This document shows positions 1 to 10,700 of a DNA stretch of 64,000 bases, piece after piece. The stretch is taken from positions 62,001 through 126,000 of the forward strand of contig JAJCYH010000023.1 in NCBI GenBank assembly GCA_029262995.1, given 5' to 3'. Position numbers and translations under genes: made by a program. The stretch comes from Saprospiraceae bacterium (GTDB lineage: Bacteria > Bacteroidota > Bacteroidia > Chitinophagales > Saprospiraceae). Position 1 is the first letter of the stretch. Every line of letters begins with the position of its first letter. The notes beneath the pieces were generated by a model. That model saw only the letters and a program-made list of their open reading frames with translations. It did not search any database and was not told the origin of the DNA.

Positions 1-1080
1 ACTGATTGTTTCATAATCATTACCAATACTAGCGCTAATAATATTTTCACCAGGAGCTCCTAAATCTACTGAAATAGGTCCGAATGCTGCATCCAGTACC
101 TTTTTATCTGCTATATTGGTATTAGTTACAGTTAGTAAATAGTCACTATCGCATAATGTAGGCATATCGCCTTCCTCTTCAACATTGTAATTCACATTTG
201 CTACAGCACTTACTGACAAAATCCCAACAGAGCCTAACAAATCATAAGCTTCACACCAAGAAGGAAAATCTGAAGGGAATATCCGGTTTAGGCCACCTGA
301 AAAATTATTGACAACAATATTGGCACCTTCTGTTCCTCCAGACATAATAAACTTCAACTTCAGTTGATATAGATAATCCATACCTTTTATAACTTCTGCA
401 ATATTAGAAACACCACTAATCAATAAAATTTTAGAATTCCAAACAATACCAGCAATTCCAATATCATTATCTCCTTTGGCGCACATGATTCCAGAAACTT
501 GAGTTCCATGTTTGACTCCTGCATGTATACCAGTCCCATTTTGTATGTTTACACCCAATACATCATCTATGTAACCGTTATTGTCATTATCAATGTTATC
601 CTCTGGTATTTCTTTAACATTAACCCAATAATTCTGCCGTAAATCTTCATGATACAAATCAAATCCATCGTCAAGAATTGCAATTACAATGTCATTTCCG
701 CTAAGATCAGTGCCTCCTGTTGTTTGATCCCATGCTAGATTAACAGCTATTCGCTTTAGATTCCATTGTTCATTATAGAAAAAATCATTAGGTTCTCTAG
801 TTCTTTTTTCCAGAGGAAGATTTGGTGAAATCGATTTGATGCTTTTGGAGTGTGATAATTTACTTTTCAATTCAAAATGAGAGCAATCAGCATTTGTTTG
901 AACTCTCCAAATGTTTAGATCATCACTTATTTTTTCCGCTGATTTAATAAAGGAATGATTTGACGCCTTTAAGTTTATAGATACGTGGCTTTTATATTGC
1001 ACCAACCAATCAGCATGTTGAGCATTAATTGCCGAAAAAGTCAAAGAGAGAATTAAGATTAAAATTTTATCCACTGGCAA
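1..1080 (-). CDS. Subtilisin-like S8 serine protease, 3' end beyond window
   Basis: About 360 codons are visible before the window edge. A hydrophobic signal peptide (about residues 4-21, ending NAQ) is followed by a short prodomain-like region and then the S8 catalytic fold: Asp box AILDDGFD (Asp137), a calcium-loop-like Asp/Asn-rich stretch (about 160-172), His box KHGTQVSG (His191) and the oxyanion Asn259 in NNFSGG. The catalytic Ser should lie past the edge. This is probably an exported protease; a T9SS tail may follow but cannot be seen. The start is uncertain: no ATG precedes the signal peptide, so TTG at 1080 or GTG at 1074 is used. It follows the PD40 protein and lepB on the same strand. 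Confidence 0.85.
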   Translation of the reverse strand, partial: MPVDKILILILSLTFSAINAQHADWLVQYKSHVSINLKASNHSFIKSAEKISDDLNIWRVQTNADCSHFELKSKLSHSKSIKSISPNLPLEKRTREPNDFFYNEQWNLKRIAVNLAWDQTTGGTDLSGNDIVIAILDDGFDLYHEDLRQNYWVNVKEIPEDNIDNDNNGYIDDVLGVNIQNGTGIHAGVKHGTQVSGIMCAKGDNDIGIAGIVWNSKILLISGVSNIAEVIKGMDYLYQLKLKFIMSGGTEGANIVVNNFSGGLNRIFPSDFPSWCEAYDLLGSVGILSVSAVANVNYNVEEEGDMPTLCDSDYLLTVTNTNIADKKVLDAAFGPISVDLGAPGENIISASIGNDYETIS

Positions 1081-1220
1081 TTTAATTGGTTGATAACTTA
1101 AAGGTATATAAAAGCAATATTGTAATCTGACTGTTAAAGTTAAAATTCCATATAAATAGAGACAAAGTAAATGAGTAGAATAAGAATTAACTACAAATGT
1201 CGCTACAAGCTACCATTTAG

Positions 1221-2102
1221 CTATTTAGCATTGACAACTAACAAATTACTTTTGTAGGCTACAATTCTAGTTATGTTGTTAATACCATAAGTTTTGAGAT
1301 TTGCCAACTCTTGCCAAGATGAACTGGATTCTGGGTCAAGAATGTATAATTTTGACCCTTTTCCGCTTAATAATTTTCCATCTGCTAAAAGTTCGAAATC
1401 TTCAACGCCATCTAAAGTCTTACCTATCAATCTGATTTTATTCTGCTTATTATTGAATGACTTTATTAGCCAGTCATCTTCTATAAATTTGTGGACAAAG
1501 AAAAGGATTTCATCATTGTCCACCTTTAGAGTTCTTCCAATTTTATCCAATATTATTTTCCTACGTTCACTGATTACTTCGGATATAGCCAATGAGTGCA
1601 ATTTTTCATCAATTAAAAATAAAGCGACAAGGTCCTCATTAATCCATCCATAGTATCCAATATTATTGGAGTTATTGACTATGCGTTTTGCAAAGCCAAT
1701 GCCATCTCTGGGATAGACGCTAAGACTCTGAGTTTTCTGATCAAGTTCTACTCTGACACAGGAAAAGCTTTCGCTTGCTGGAATAGGAATAGGGGAGTAC
1801 TCGCTTTCTTTTGTATAGGTAATTCTTCTAAGTGTATAGTCAAACAAGTCCATGCTTGCAATATCAGTCTGGTTTCCACCGTAATAATCAGTCGTAAAAT
1901 AGACTAATTGATCATCAAAAAAGTAGGGCTGATTGTTATATCCACTAATATTGAACTGGGTTAAAAACTTTGGCGACTTTATAGAATAATTATTCGAATG
2001 CTTGGTGAGATTAAAATGATAAATATTGCATGTAGGCAATTGTTCTTGAGCTGACAAGAAGCCTGATATAATAAGTAATATTGGTAATATTTTAATCAAC
2101 AT
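1221..2102 (-). CDS. Exported PD40/TolB-like beta-propeller protein
   Basis: I chose the ATG at 2102 over the in-frame one at 2153 because it opens directly with a signal peptide (MLIKILPILLI...SAQ). This start lies 11 bases inside the end of lepB, which suggests translational coupling. The mature part (about 270 residues) is rich in beta strands with recurring PD40-like patterns, for example FFDDQLVYFTTDYYGGNQTD followed by FDYTLRRITYT, as in TolB-type propellers that bind peptides or glycans. No catalytic motif is seen. It is shorter than a full six- or seven-blade propeller. Function is unknown; a periplasmic or surface binding role next to signal peptidase is only inferred. Confidence 0.7.
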   Translation of the reverse strand: MLIKILPILLIISGFLSAQEQLPTCNIYHFNLTKHSNNYSIKSPKFLTQFNISGYNNQPYFFDDQLVYFTTDYYGGNQTDIASMDLFDYTLRRITYTKESEYSPIPIPASESFSCVRVELDQKTQSLSVYPRDGIGFAKRIVNNSNNIGYYGWINEDLVALFLIDEKLHSLAISEVISERRKIILDKIGRTLKVDNDEILFFVHKFIEDDWLIKSFNNKQNKIRLIGKTLDGVEDFELLADGKLLSGKGSKLYILDPESSSSWQELANLKTYGINNITRIVAYKSNLLVVNAK

Positions 2103-3696
2103 CTGCAGATTTAAACATTCTATTAAATCGAATACCATCCTTGAGGGATGCATTTTTGGTTGAAAACCAAATAAATAGTGGCTTACCTACAATATGATCA
2201 AAAGGAACATAACCCCAAGCTCTTGAGTCTTCACTATTATGTCTATTATCACCCATTGCCCAATAGTAATCCTGCTTAAAAGTATAACTATTCGATTCTT
2301 CTCCATTGATGATAATTTTATTTCCTTTTACTTGAAGATTATTATTTTCATAAACATCAATAACTCTTCTAAACATAGACAAATTGGTTTTGTCCAGTTT
2401 TATTGTAGCTCCTTTCTTAGGAATCCAAACTGGACCATAATCATCAACTGTCCAAGATGGATAATTTTCTTGATCATGTGGAAATAATTGATTTCCTTGA
2501 GAGCTATGTGAAATTGGCAGAACTTCAATCCCGTCTCCTAGTGATTTTAATTCAGAGACCTGAATGCTATCAAGAAAATAAATGGCTTGACCTCTTCTGT
2601 CTTGACGAACATCAGCATAGGTGTCAGCAATTTTCCATTTTTTCAAAAATGCTGAAGAAATACCTGATTTTGGTGGTCTAATGAAATACCCAAACTGCAT
2701 TTCCTTGGGATTCTTAGCTATTTCTCCATTAACATATACTTGTCTGTTAATAATTTGAATCGAATCTCCAGGCAAAGCAACACAGCGTTTGATGTAATGG
2801 TCTTTTTTGTCAATTGGTCTTACTACAAATTCCTTTTTCTTAACCTTTTGCCATAGTTCTCTGTCGTCAATATTGCCTTTAGCTCTTCTTGCCTGATCTA
2901 CGGTATAAGAACGCTGGCTTGTAATATAAACACTATCACCAACAGGCCAATTAAAAACTATAGGTTTGTTTCTTTTAATATCTTCAAGACTAGGCAGTCT
3001 ATGATACTTTAGACTAGGTTTTTTAAAATATGATTCCCCTCCAATCACAGGAATTCTGTTATGAAGCAAAGGCAACATAGCAATAGTCATTGGTGTTCTG
3101 ATTCCATAGCTAGCTTTTGAAACGAACAAAAAATCACCTACCAATAATGAACCTTCCATTGACGGTGTTGGAATTACAAAAGCTTCAATTAGAAACATTC
3201 TAATAAAAGCAGCTGCAAAAACTGCAAAGACTATTGATTCTGTCCATTCTCTGAAAAAAGATTTCTTATAAGGACTTTTTTGCAGTAATCTCTCCACCTT
3301 ACGTTTATCTCCAGCCTTTTGAGCGGCTCTTAACTCTTCCAGATAGTCGTTTTCCTTGACAAAATTGGGACCGTCATATTTAGCATCATTATTCTTAGCA
3401 ATCCACATAAATGCAAAAGGAGCATAAATAACTGCCGCTGCGCTATGGATGAATCGGTATTGTCTAAATGATCTTACCATGTTAACAGCCATTCCAGCAA
3501 AAATGAAAATATTTACTATGGGTATTAACAAAAGTAAAGCCCACCATTTGGGACGTCCAATTATTGTACACCATTGCGTGAAATTTTTTCCAGGAATAAT
3601 CCCATCAATTGCTGGTAAGTCAGCTTTTGGGAATAGCATATATAGTGATATGCTTAAGAGAATATAGGATATAAAAAGAAATACAATTATTAACAC
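2092..3696 (-). CDS. lepB: Signal peptidase I
   Basis: This enzyme cleaves signal peptides from exported preproteins at the outer face of the inner membrane. The S26A boxes are all present: PTPSMEGSL with nucleophile Ser179, YIKRCVALPGD with general base Lys303, and MGDNRHNSEDSRAWG (about 481-495). Hydrophobic segments at about 1-22, 52-72, 86-100 and 153-172 precede the catalytic domain. At 534 residues it is much longer than the E. coli enzyme (324), owing to the multi-membrane N-terminal extension and a large insertion between the Lys box and the GDN box; long forms are usual in Bacteroidota. The ATG at 3696 starts a membrane segment. It overlaps the downstream PD40 gene by 11 bases. Confidence 0.97.
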   Translation of the reverse strand: MLIIVFLFISYILLSISLYMLFPKADLPAIDGIIPGKNFTQWCTIIGRPKWWALLLLIPIVNIFIFAGMAVNMVRSFRQYRFIHSAAAVIYAPFAFMWIAKNNDAKYDGPNFVKENDYLEELRAAQKAGDKRKVERLLQKSPYKKSFFREWTESIVFAVFAAAFIRMFLIEAFVIPTPSMEGSLLVGDFLFVSKASYGIRTPMTIAMLPLLHNRIPVIGGESYFKKPSLKYHRLPSLEDIKRNKPIVFNWPVGDSVYITSQRSYTVDQARRAKGNIDDRELWQKVKKKEFVVRPIDKKDHYIKRCVALPGDSIQIINRQVYVNGEIAKNPKEMQFGYFIRPPKSGISSAFLKKWKIADTYADVRQDRRGQAIYFLDSIQVSELKSLGDGIEVLPISHSSQGNQLFPHDQENYPSWTVDDYGPVWIPKKGATIKLDKTNLSMFRRVIDVYENNNLQVKGNKIIINGEESNSYTFKQDYYWAMGDNRHNSEDSRAWGYVPFDHIVGKPLFIWFSTKNASLKDGIRFNRMFKSADVD

Positions 3697-3804
3697 GATA
3701 TTTGTTTTGCGTAAAGATAATAAAGAATAAACCTTATGGATTTGTTAAAAAGGACTAGTGTTAAAAATTATCAGATAAAGGATCAACAATTTCGTACAAG
3801 GTGC

Positions 3805-4725
3805 TTAATCCATGTCAAAACGGTAGCCGATATAAAACTCAAATCCCGGTCCTGCAGAAAATACAGGCCCTGCATTAAAGCCTGCTAGAAAACCAAGACG
3901 TAATGAAGAATATCTGCCACCTACTTCGTTAAGGATTACACCACCAAAAAGGTTAATGTCATTTGTTGATGAATAATTTAGTCCAGCCCAGAATGTTTCT
4001 TCCATTTCATACTTTACTCCAAGTAAGATGTTAATTAATTCTGGGTTTACATAATTTACCTGTACACTTGGCTCGATGTAATAATCATAATTAAAGAACT
4101 TTGTCCCTACATTAAAAAAGTAATGTCTTTCTCGTGGAGCTGATCCAGACTCTAGTGCCAATTCAGATGGCAAAATTTGTAATGTAGATGCTCCAATATA
4201 AAAGATATTTTCTCGCCTGAATTCTTCCGTATAAGAAAAATAGGCAAATCCAAAACCTAAACTTGGATTGAATTTAGATTGTGTGCTACCATTTAACAAA
4301 GGATCATTTTGTTGATTTACCAATTCGTCCTTTGGATTGAATCTGTATTGATAAAAATATCCATTTATGCCAAAGGCTAGATGATCGTCATCTTTGAAAA
4401 TTTCTCGCAACTTATAGGAATAGTTCAACTGCAAACCCAACTTTGAAACAGGCCCTGTTTTATCGCTGATTATAATTGCTCCGGTACTCATATTCATATC
4501 AACAAAGGGATATTGCAATGATGCAAAAGCAGTGCTTGGCGCATTATCAAATCCTACCCATTGTTTCCTAAAATAACCCGTTGCTTCCAGATTAGTACCA
4601 GGCGCAGTAAACGCAGGATTCCACAAGTGTTGCAATTCTTGCAGCGGGGTTGTATGAGGTATTTGCTGACCAAAAATGGACCAGCTGCACAACATAAATA
4701 TAAATAGATAGAATAGCTTCTTCAT
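3805..4725 (-). CDS. PorP/SprF family T9SS outer-membrane protein
   Basis: The 306-residue protein has a signal peptide (MKKLFYLFIF...FGQQ) and then the family opening, WNPAFTAPGTN followed by RKQWVGFDNAPSTAFAS, and ends in alternating beta-strand sequence typical of a 14-stranded barrel (YIGYRFDMD). PorP/SprF proteins sit in the outer membrane and serve T9SS secretion or surface anchoring, usually of CHU_C-tailed (type B) cargo. It starts 2 bases after the stop of the giant CHU_C protease gene, so the pair is almost certainly co-transcribed and dedicated. This may be one of several PorP paralogues in the genome rather than the core gliding component, so no symbol is given. Confidence 0.93.
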   Translation of the reverse strand: MKKLFYLFIFMLCSWSIFGQQIPHTTPLQELQHLWNPAFTAPGTNLEATGYFRKQWVGFDNAPSTAFASLQYPFVDMNMSTGAIIISDKTGPVSKLGLQLNYSYKLREIFKDDDHLAFGINGYFYQYRFNPKDELVNQQNDPLLNGSTQSKFNPSLGFGFAYFSYTEEFRRENIFYIGASTLQILPSELALESGSAPRERHYFFNVGTKFFNYDYYIEPSVQVNYVNPELINILLGVKYEMEETFWAGLNYSSTNDINLFGGVILNEVGGRYSSLRLGFLAGFNAGPVFSAGPGFEFYIGYRFDMD

Positions 4726-4727
4726 AG

Positions 4728-7700
4728 TTAGTCTCTTAATAGAGTAATGCTTTTCTTAATTTTAAAACTTGAAAATTCTAGTATATAATAATAGGTGTCC
4801 GCAGGAAGTGCCTGTCCATCTCTTGTACCATCCCATCTAACCATATCGTTTTGATATCCTGTTTTCTTAAAAATGACATTTCCCCACCTATTGAATATTG
4901 TAAGCTTGTTTTCAGGAAATGCGTCAAGCCCTTTGAATTCCAATTGATCATTAATAAAGTCACCGTTAGGGGTTATTAAAGTTACAGCAGTTAAGACTTC
5001 TAATGGATCTTCTATTATGCAAACTGATACACTATCAACACCTCTACAACCATTTTGATCAATTGCTGTCACATTAAATACTGCAGGCAATTCCAGATTC
5101 ACTAAAATACTTGCTTGATTTGAAGAACCTATTATCAGATCTGAATTATCCCATATATATTGCACGCCACCAGTTGCAGTTAATTGCAATTCTACATTAT
5201 TCAATGTACATGTATCTCTACCAGCATCTACATTTGGATTCTCATTAACTGTTACATCTATATCAAAACTCGCAAAATTACTAGGGCAATTATCAGATAC
5301 GTTAACCGTGTATATCGTTGAAGAACTAGGACTTGCTACAGGATTTGGTATGTCGATTGCACTTAGGGTACCGCTTGGATCAATCCACTCATAAAACAAT
5401 CCGCCCAAAACCTCTAAATTGGCAGTTTGTCCTTCACATATATTAATTTTATCAGATATTACCTGGGCGTTTAGTTCGGGATTGAAAGTTATTTGAAATT
5501 GATCAATTGCTCTGCAGCCGTTAGCATCAATAACTTCCAGTGAAGCATTCGTGGTGGTGACATCATTAACAGGTTGATGTGTCAACGATAATTCATTTCC
5601 AGTGGCAGTTACTCCAGTCCAGATATATTCATCAAATTCACTAGACACACTGATGATTTGCATCTCACCTGGACAGAGTTCTACATCTTGAATTTCTATC
5701 TGAGGATTTGCATTTTCAACTACAGTGATTTGTCCTGCTGCGGAGCAACCATCACCTGAGGTGACTTCTATATCATATACTCCTGGAGAAGAAGCATCTA
5801 TTGACGTTACATTTTGTACTAAAGCTTGCCCGTTTAAAGACCATTGAATATCCGAAGCATTGGTTTGAATGCTTAATTCAACACTAGATCCCTCACAATA
5901 ACTTGTATTAGAGGATACACTAATGGTAGGGATTGCAAAAAACTGTACATTTTGTTCATCAGTAGAATTACATCCAAATTGATTGGTTGCTATTACTGAA
6001 TAATTTCCAGGCTCAGTAACTGTCAGTTCATTTGAATTTTGACCACTTATCGTTACCCCATCAAAAAACCATTCAAAGGAAGTATTGGCATTATCATCTG
6101 TAGTGATTAAAACAGTTTCTCCGTCACATGCATTAACCGCATTAGGCCCAAGATCAACAATTGGCAAAGTGTTAAAATTAATATTGAAATCAGTTTGAGT
6201 CGGACAACCCAAATTATTGAAACTTATAAATGAATAATCCCCTGATTCCTTAATCTCAAGTTGTAATCCTTCTTCACCTATAATGGTGTTGCCATTAAAT
6301 TGCCATTCAAAGGATTCTCCATCACTGGAAGCATTCATTACAAAAACATCACCTTCACACAGAATAGGAATCGATTCTAAGGTATTACTACTTAAACGCT
6401 CTACAGTAATCTCAAATGACTCTGTGTTGGCACATCCTGTTTGGCTTGTAACTAACACTGAATAGTTTCCTTCTTCATTTATTGTCAAAATATTTTGATT
6501 TTCTCCAGACAAGTCTTGACCATTCAACGCCCACTGAATTGATACATTAGCTTCAGTCGAAATCTCTAGTTCATATGGCAATGCATCAGCACATAATTCT
6601 GTATCACTCAAGAAATCTATGTTAGGAGCTGCAATTTCATTTACGGTTATGGTATCTCTATCTTCGCATTGTGTTCCTGGACCTACAATTGCAATATATT
6701 GACCAGGCTCAGTAACTACTAAAGTTGTTTGTACTTGACCAGAAATTACCGCACCATTAACATACCATTCAACTACTGTGACATTTGATGTTGCTTCAAT
6801 TGATAATTCCGTGCCTTCACAAAAGGATAATTCATCTTCCAACTCAACAATCGGAGCATCGATAAAAGTGATCTCAGCAGATTTAACAGAGGAGCAATTA
6901 TTTGCATCAATCGCTTCAACTGTGTAAATACCAGTTTCAGTAACCGTTAAGATACCTATATCACTTTCTTGTATAACTCCGCTTTCATCAGACCATATAT
7001 ATTGGAAGCTCCCGTCAGCTCCTGCAAAAAGGTCTACTGATTCTCCGCTACATGCAATCTGATCAGATAATTCATCAATCTCAGGTAATGCATTAAAACT
7101 TATTTCAACTTCATCACTTACCGAGCAATTTTGACCTGCAGATGCAATTATTAAATAAGTTCCAGATTGAGTAACCGTAAGCTCTTCGTTAGATTCGTTA
7201 TCTATAGTCATCCCGTCCAACTGCCATTCAATCTCAAAACCTCCAGCGTCAGCACTCAATATAAATTCATCTCCTTCACAGAGTGAAGAAATGTCTTCTC
7301 CTAAATCAAGAATTGGCAATTCTGTAAAAGTGATGACTACAGTATCAAAGCTAATGCAGTTTTGAGCATTTGTAACAACAACTGAGTATACGTCACTTTC
7401 TGTTACGCTAAGCGTATTTCCTGTTTCTCCCAATAGACCAAGACTTTCTGAAGTCCAAGCATAGGTATTGGTATTATCACCAGCAATAAGCTCTACAAGC
7501 TCATTAGGACAGGCTGCTCTATCATTTCCTAGATCTACTTCTGGAGCATCAAAAAAGTCAATTCTTATTTCATCTTCGATCGAACAATCATCATTTGCAG
7601 ATATTCGTACTGTATAGTTACCCGATTCTGGAATGGACAATGTTTCTTGAAGACCGCTAATGATTATTTCACCATTGAACAACCAATCAACAATAAACCC

Positions 7701-10700
7701 GTTAGACTCAACCTCAAGTGTCAATTCTTCACCACTACACAATTCTAAATCAGGACCTAAGTTTAGAGATGGAAGTTCTACAAATGAAATGCTGACAGTA
7801 TCTCTTGTAATACAATTGAACTCATTAATAACCTCTACATAAAAGGTATCAGACTCACTAACAGCAAGTTGATTTGAAGTTTCACTTAAAACGCCCGCCG
7901 AAGCTGAGGACCATGTAAAAGTATTTGTATTATCACCACCGTCAAGGAAAACAGCATCTCCAAGACAGGCTGCTCTATCTTCACCTAAATTTACTTCAGG
8001 TAAAGCATTAAATGTTATACTTATTTCATCCTCGATCGAACAATCTTCATTTGCAGATATTCGTACCGTATAATTACCCGATTCTGGAATGGACAATGTT
8101 TCTTGAAGGCCGCTAGTAATTATTTCACCATTGAACAACCAATCAACGGTAAACCCATTAGATTCAACCTCAAGTGTCAACTCTTCACCACTACACAATT
8201 CTAAATCAGGACCTAAGTCTAGAGATGGAAGTTCTGCAAATGAAATGCTGACAGTATCTCTTGTAATACAATTGAACTCATTAATAACCTCTACATAAAA
8301 GGTATCAGACTCACTAACAGCAAGTTGATTTGAAGTTTCACTTAAAACGCCTGCCGACGCTGAGGACCATGTAAAAGTATTTGTATTATCGCCACCGTCA
8401 AGGAAAACAGCATCTCCTGGACACGCTGCTCTATCTTCACCTAAATTTACTTCAGGTAAGGCATTAAATGTTATACTTATCTCATCTGTAACAGAGCAAT
8501 TATCATCTGCTGAAACGATGACACTATAATTTCCTGTTTCTTGTATATTAATATTTTCAGCTGTTGCTCCTGAAATGATATTACCATCTCTATACCATTC
8601 TATTTCAAATCCATTAGATATAATTGTCAGGTCTGTAGCTTCTCCTTCACACAGATTAAGCTCCGTTCCTAAATCTAATATAGGGAGATTAGCAAATGTG
8701 ATCGTCACAGTATCTCTTGTGATACAATTCGCTTCGTTGCTTACTTCAACATAATAAGTATTGCTTTCGGTTACTGTAAGTACATTGCTAGATTCACTTA
8801 AAATCCCTTGACTCTCCGTTGACCACACAAAGTTATAATTCATATCATCTAACTCAAGTACAATATTTTCTCCAGGGCATGCATCTTGGTTACCACCTAA
8901 TTCAATAACTGGGAATGGAAAATATTCTACGTTAATAGTGTCGCTAATTGAACAATTTTCTCCTGCATTGACACGAGCAATATATTCACCACTTTGATCT
9001 GCAATTATTTGGTCAGAAGAGTTGTTGATTATTAATTCTTGATTATAATACCATTCAACAGCAAATCCTCCTGCATTTGCAAAAATTGTGTAAATATCTC
9101 CTTCGCAATTTTTTACATCATCACCTAAATTTAATTCAGGTAACTCAGTAAAACTTACTTCAATTAAATCTGAAGTACTACAGTCACCACTGTTAGTGGC
9201 AGTAACAGAATATATACCACTGGTACTTACTTCAAGTGTATTCCCAGACTCAGAAAGATCTTGTCCATCCAATTGCCATATAAAACTGTTGGCTGGGTCA
9301 CCTGCATCAAGTACAACTGACTCATCTGGACAAGTAGATATATCATCTCCTAACTCAACTGTAGGAGAAACAGAAAAACTAACGATTATTTCATCTTCAC
9401 TTGAACATGCAACTCCTGATGTTATTGTCATGGAATATAGTCCGCTTTCTGTTACAGAAATTTCCTCTCCAATTTCATTTTCAATGATTTCTCCATCTTT
9501 AAACCATTCCGCTACAAATCCACTAGTTGGACTGCCGATTGTAACAACTTCGCCATCACAAGCATTAATATCAGGACCTAAATCAAGAGATGGTATATTT
9601 ATGAAGTTAACTTCAACGGTATCTCTTATAATGCAAAAAGTTGTGGTGCTTCTAGCTGAAAGATAATACGTATCTGCGGTAGCAACTACAAGTGTTCCAG
9701 AGGTCTCAGGCAATACGCCCATAGATTCTGAAGACCAGGTAAAAACAGCATTTGGGTCATCAACTACTAATTCAATTAGTTCTCCAGGACAAGCTGATAT
9801 CACTTCAGGCAAATCAACATTCGGAACTGACAAATATTCCACTTCGATTGTATCTGATTCAAAGCATTGACCATTATGTGAAATCTGACCAACATATTCA
9901 CCATTTTCTAATGCCGTATAGTTTATTTCATTTTCACCTGGAATAAGTTCACCATTTAGATACCATTCTATTTCAAAAGCCGATACCTCTGCTTCTATTG
10001 TATAAAAATTACCGAAACATCTTGTAACATCTCTTCCAAAATCAAATTCTGGTAGTGGTTTATAATCTACATTTATCGTATCAATACTTACACATCCATT
10101 TAAGTTTTCGACAATTACAGTATAGGTTCCAAAAGTTGTAATATCAATAGTCGATTCATCTCCTGATATTGGAAAAGCATTTCTTCGCCATTCAAAAGAT
10201 ATCCCTTCATCACCAGCGTCTAAAGTTGTAATAGCTCCAATACAATTTAAAATGTCAGGCCCTAAATCAGGATCAGGAGAATCTGCAAACTCCGCAGAGA
10301 CAGATGCAGTACTTATACAACTATTAGCTGTTTCCACCATTATCTCATAAATTCCAGTTTCAGTTACTTCTATACTTGAACCAGTATTGGGCAATAACTC
10401 ACCATCTTTGGTCCAGCTAATATCTCCTGTATTGTTCGAAATAAAAGCATTAACTACGACTAAATCTCCTTCACAGACAAGTACTATATTTTTGTCCAAG
10501 GTTATCTGAGCTAACAATTCGAATTGGATATTTGCTTCGTCCTCATTAATGCAGCCAGAACTGTGCTCAACCCGAGCAGAATAAACACCTGATGTACTTA
10601 CAGTTAAGAATCTACCGTTTTCCGATAATTGTTCATCGTCTTTAAACCATAAATAACTTACTGACTGATCACCAGCATCTAATTGAATTGTGTCTCCTTG

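Noticed and set aside
1294-1653. 119-codon plus-strand open frame opposite the PD40-like gene
   Set aside because: No start context, no domain, and the minus-strand gene is well supported by its signal peptide and strand pattern.
9196-9666. 156-codon plus-strand open frame inside the giant protease gene
   Set aside because: It lies antisense to strongly conserved repeat modules, has no family motif and arises from repeat composition.
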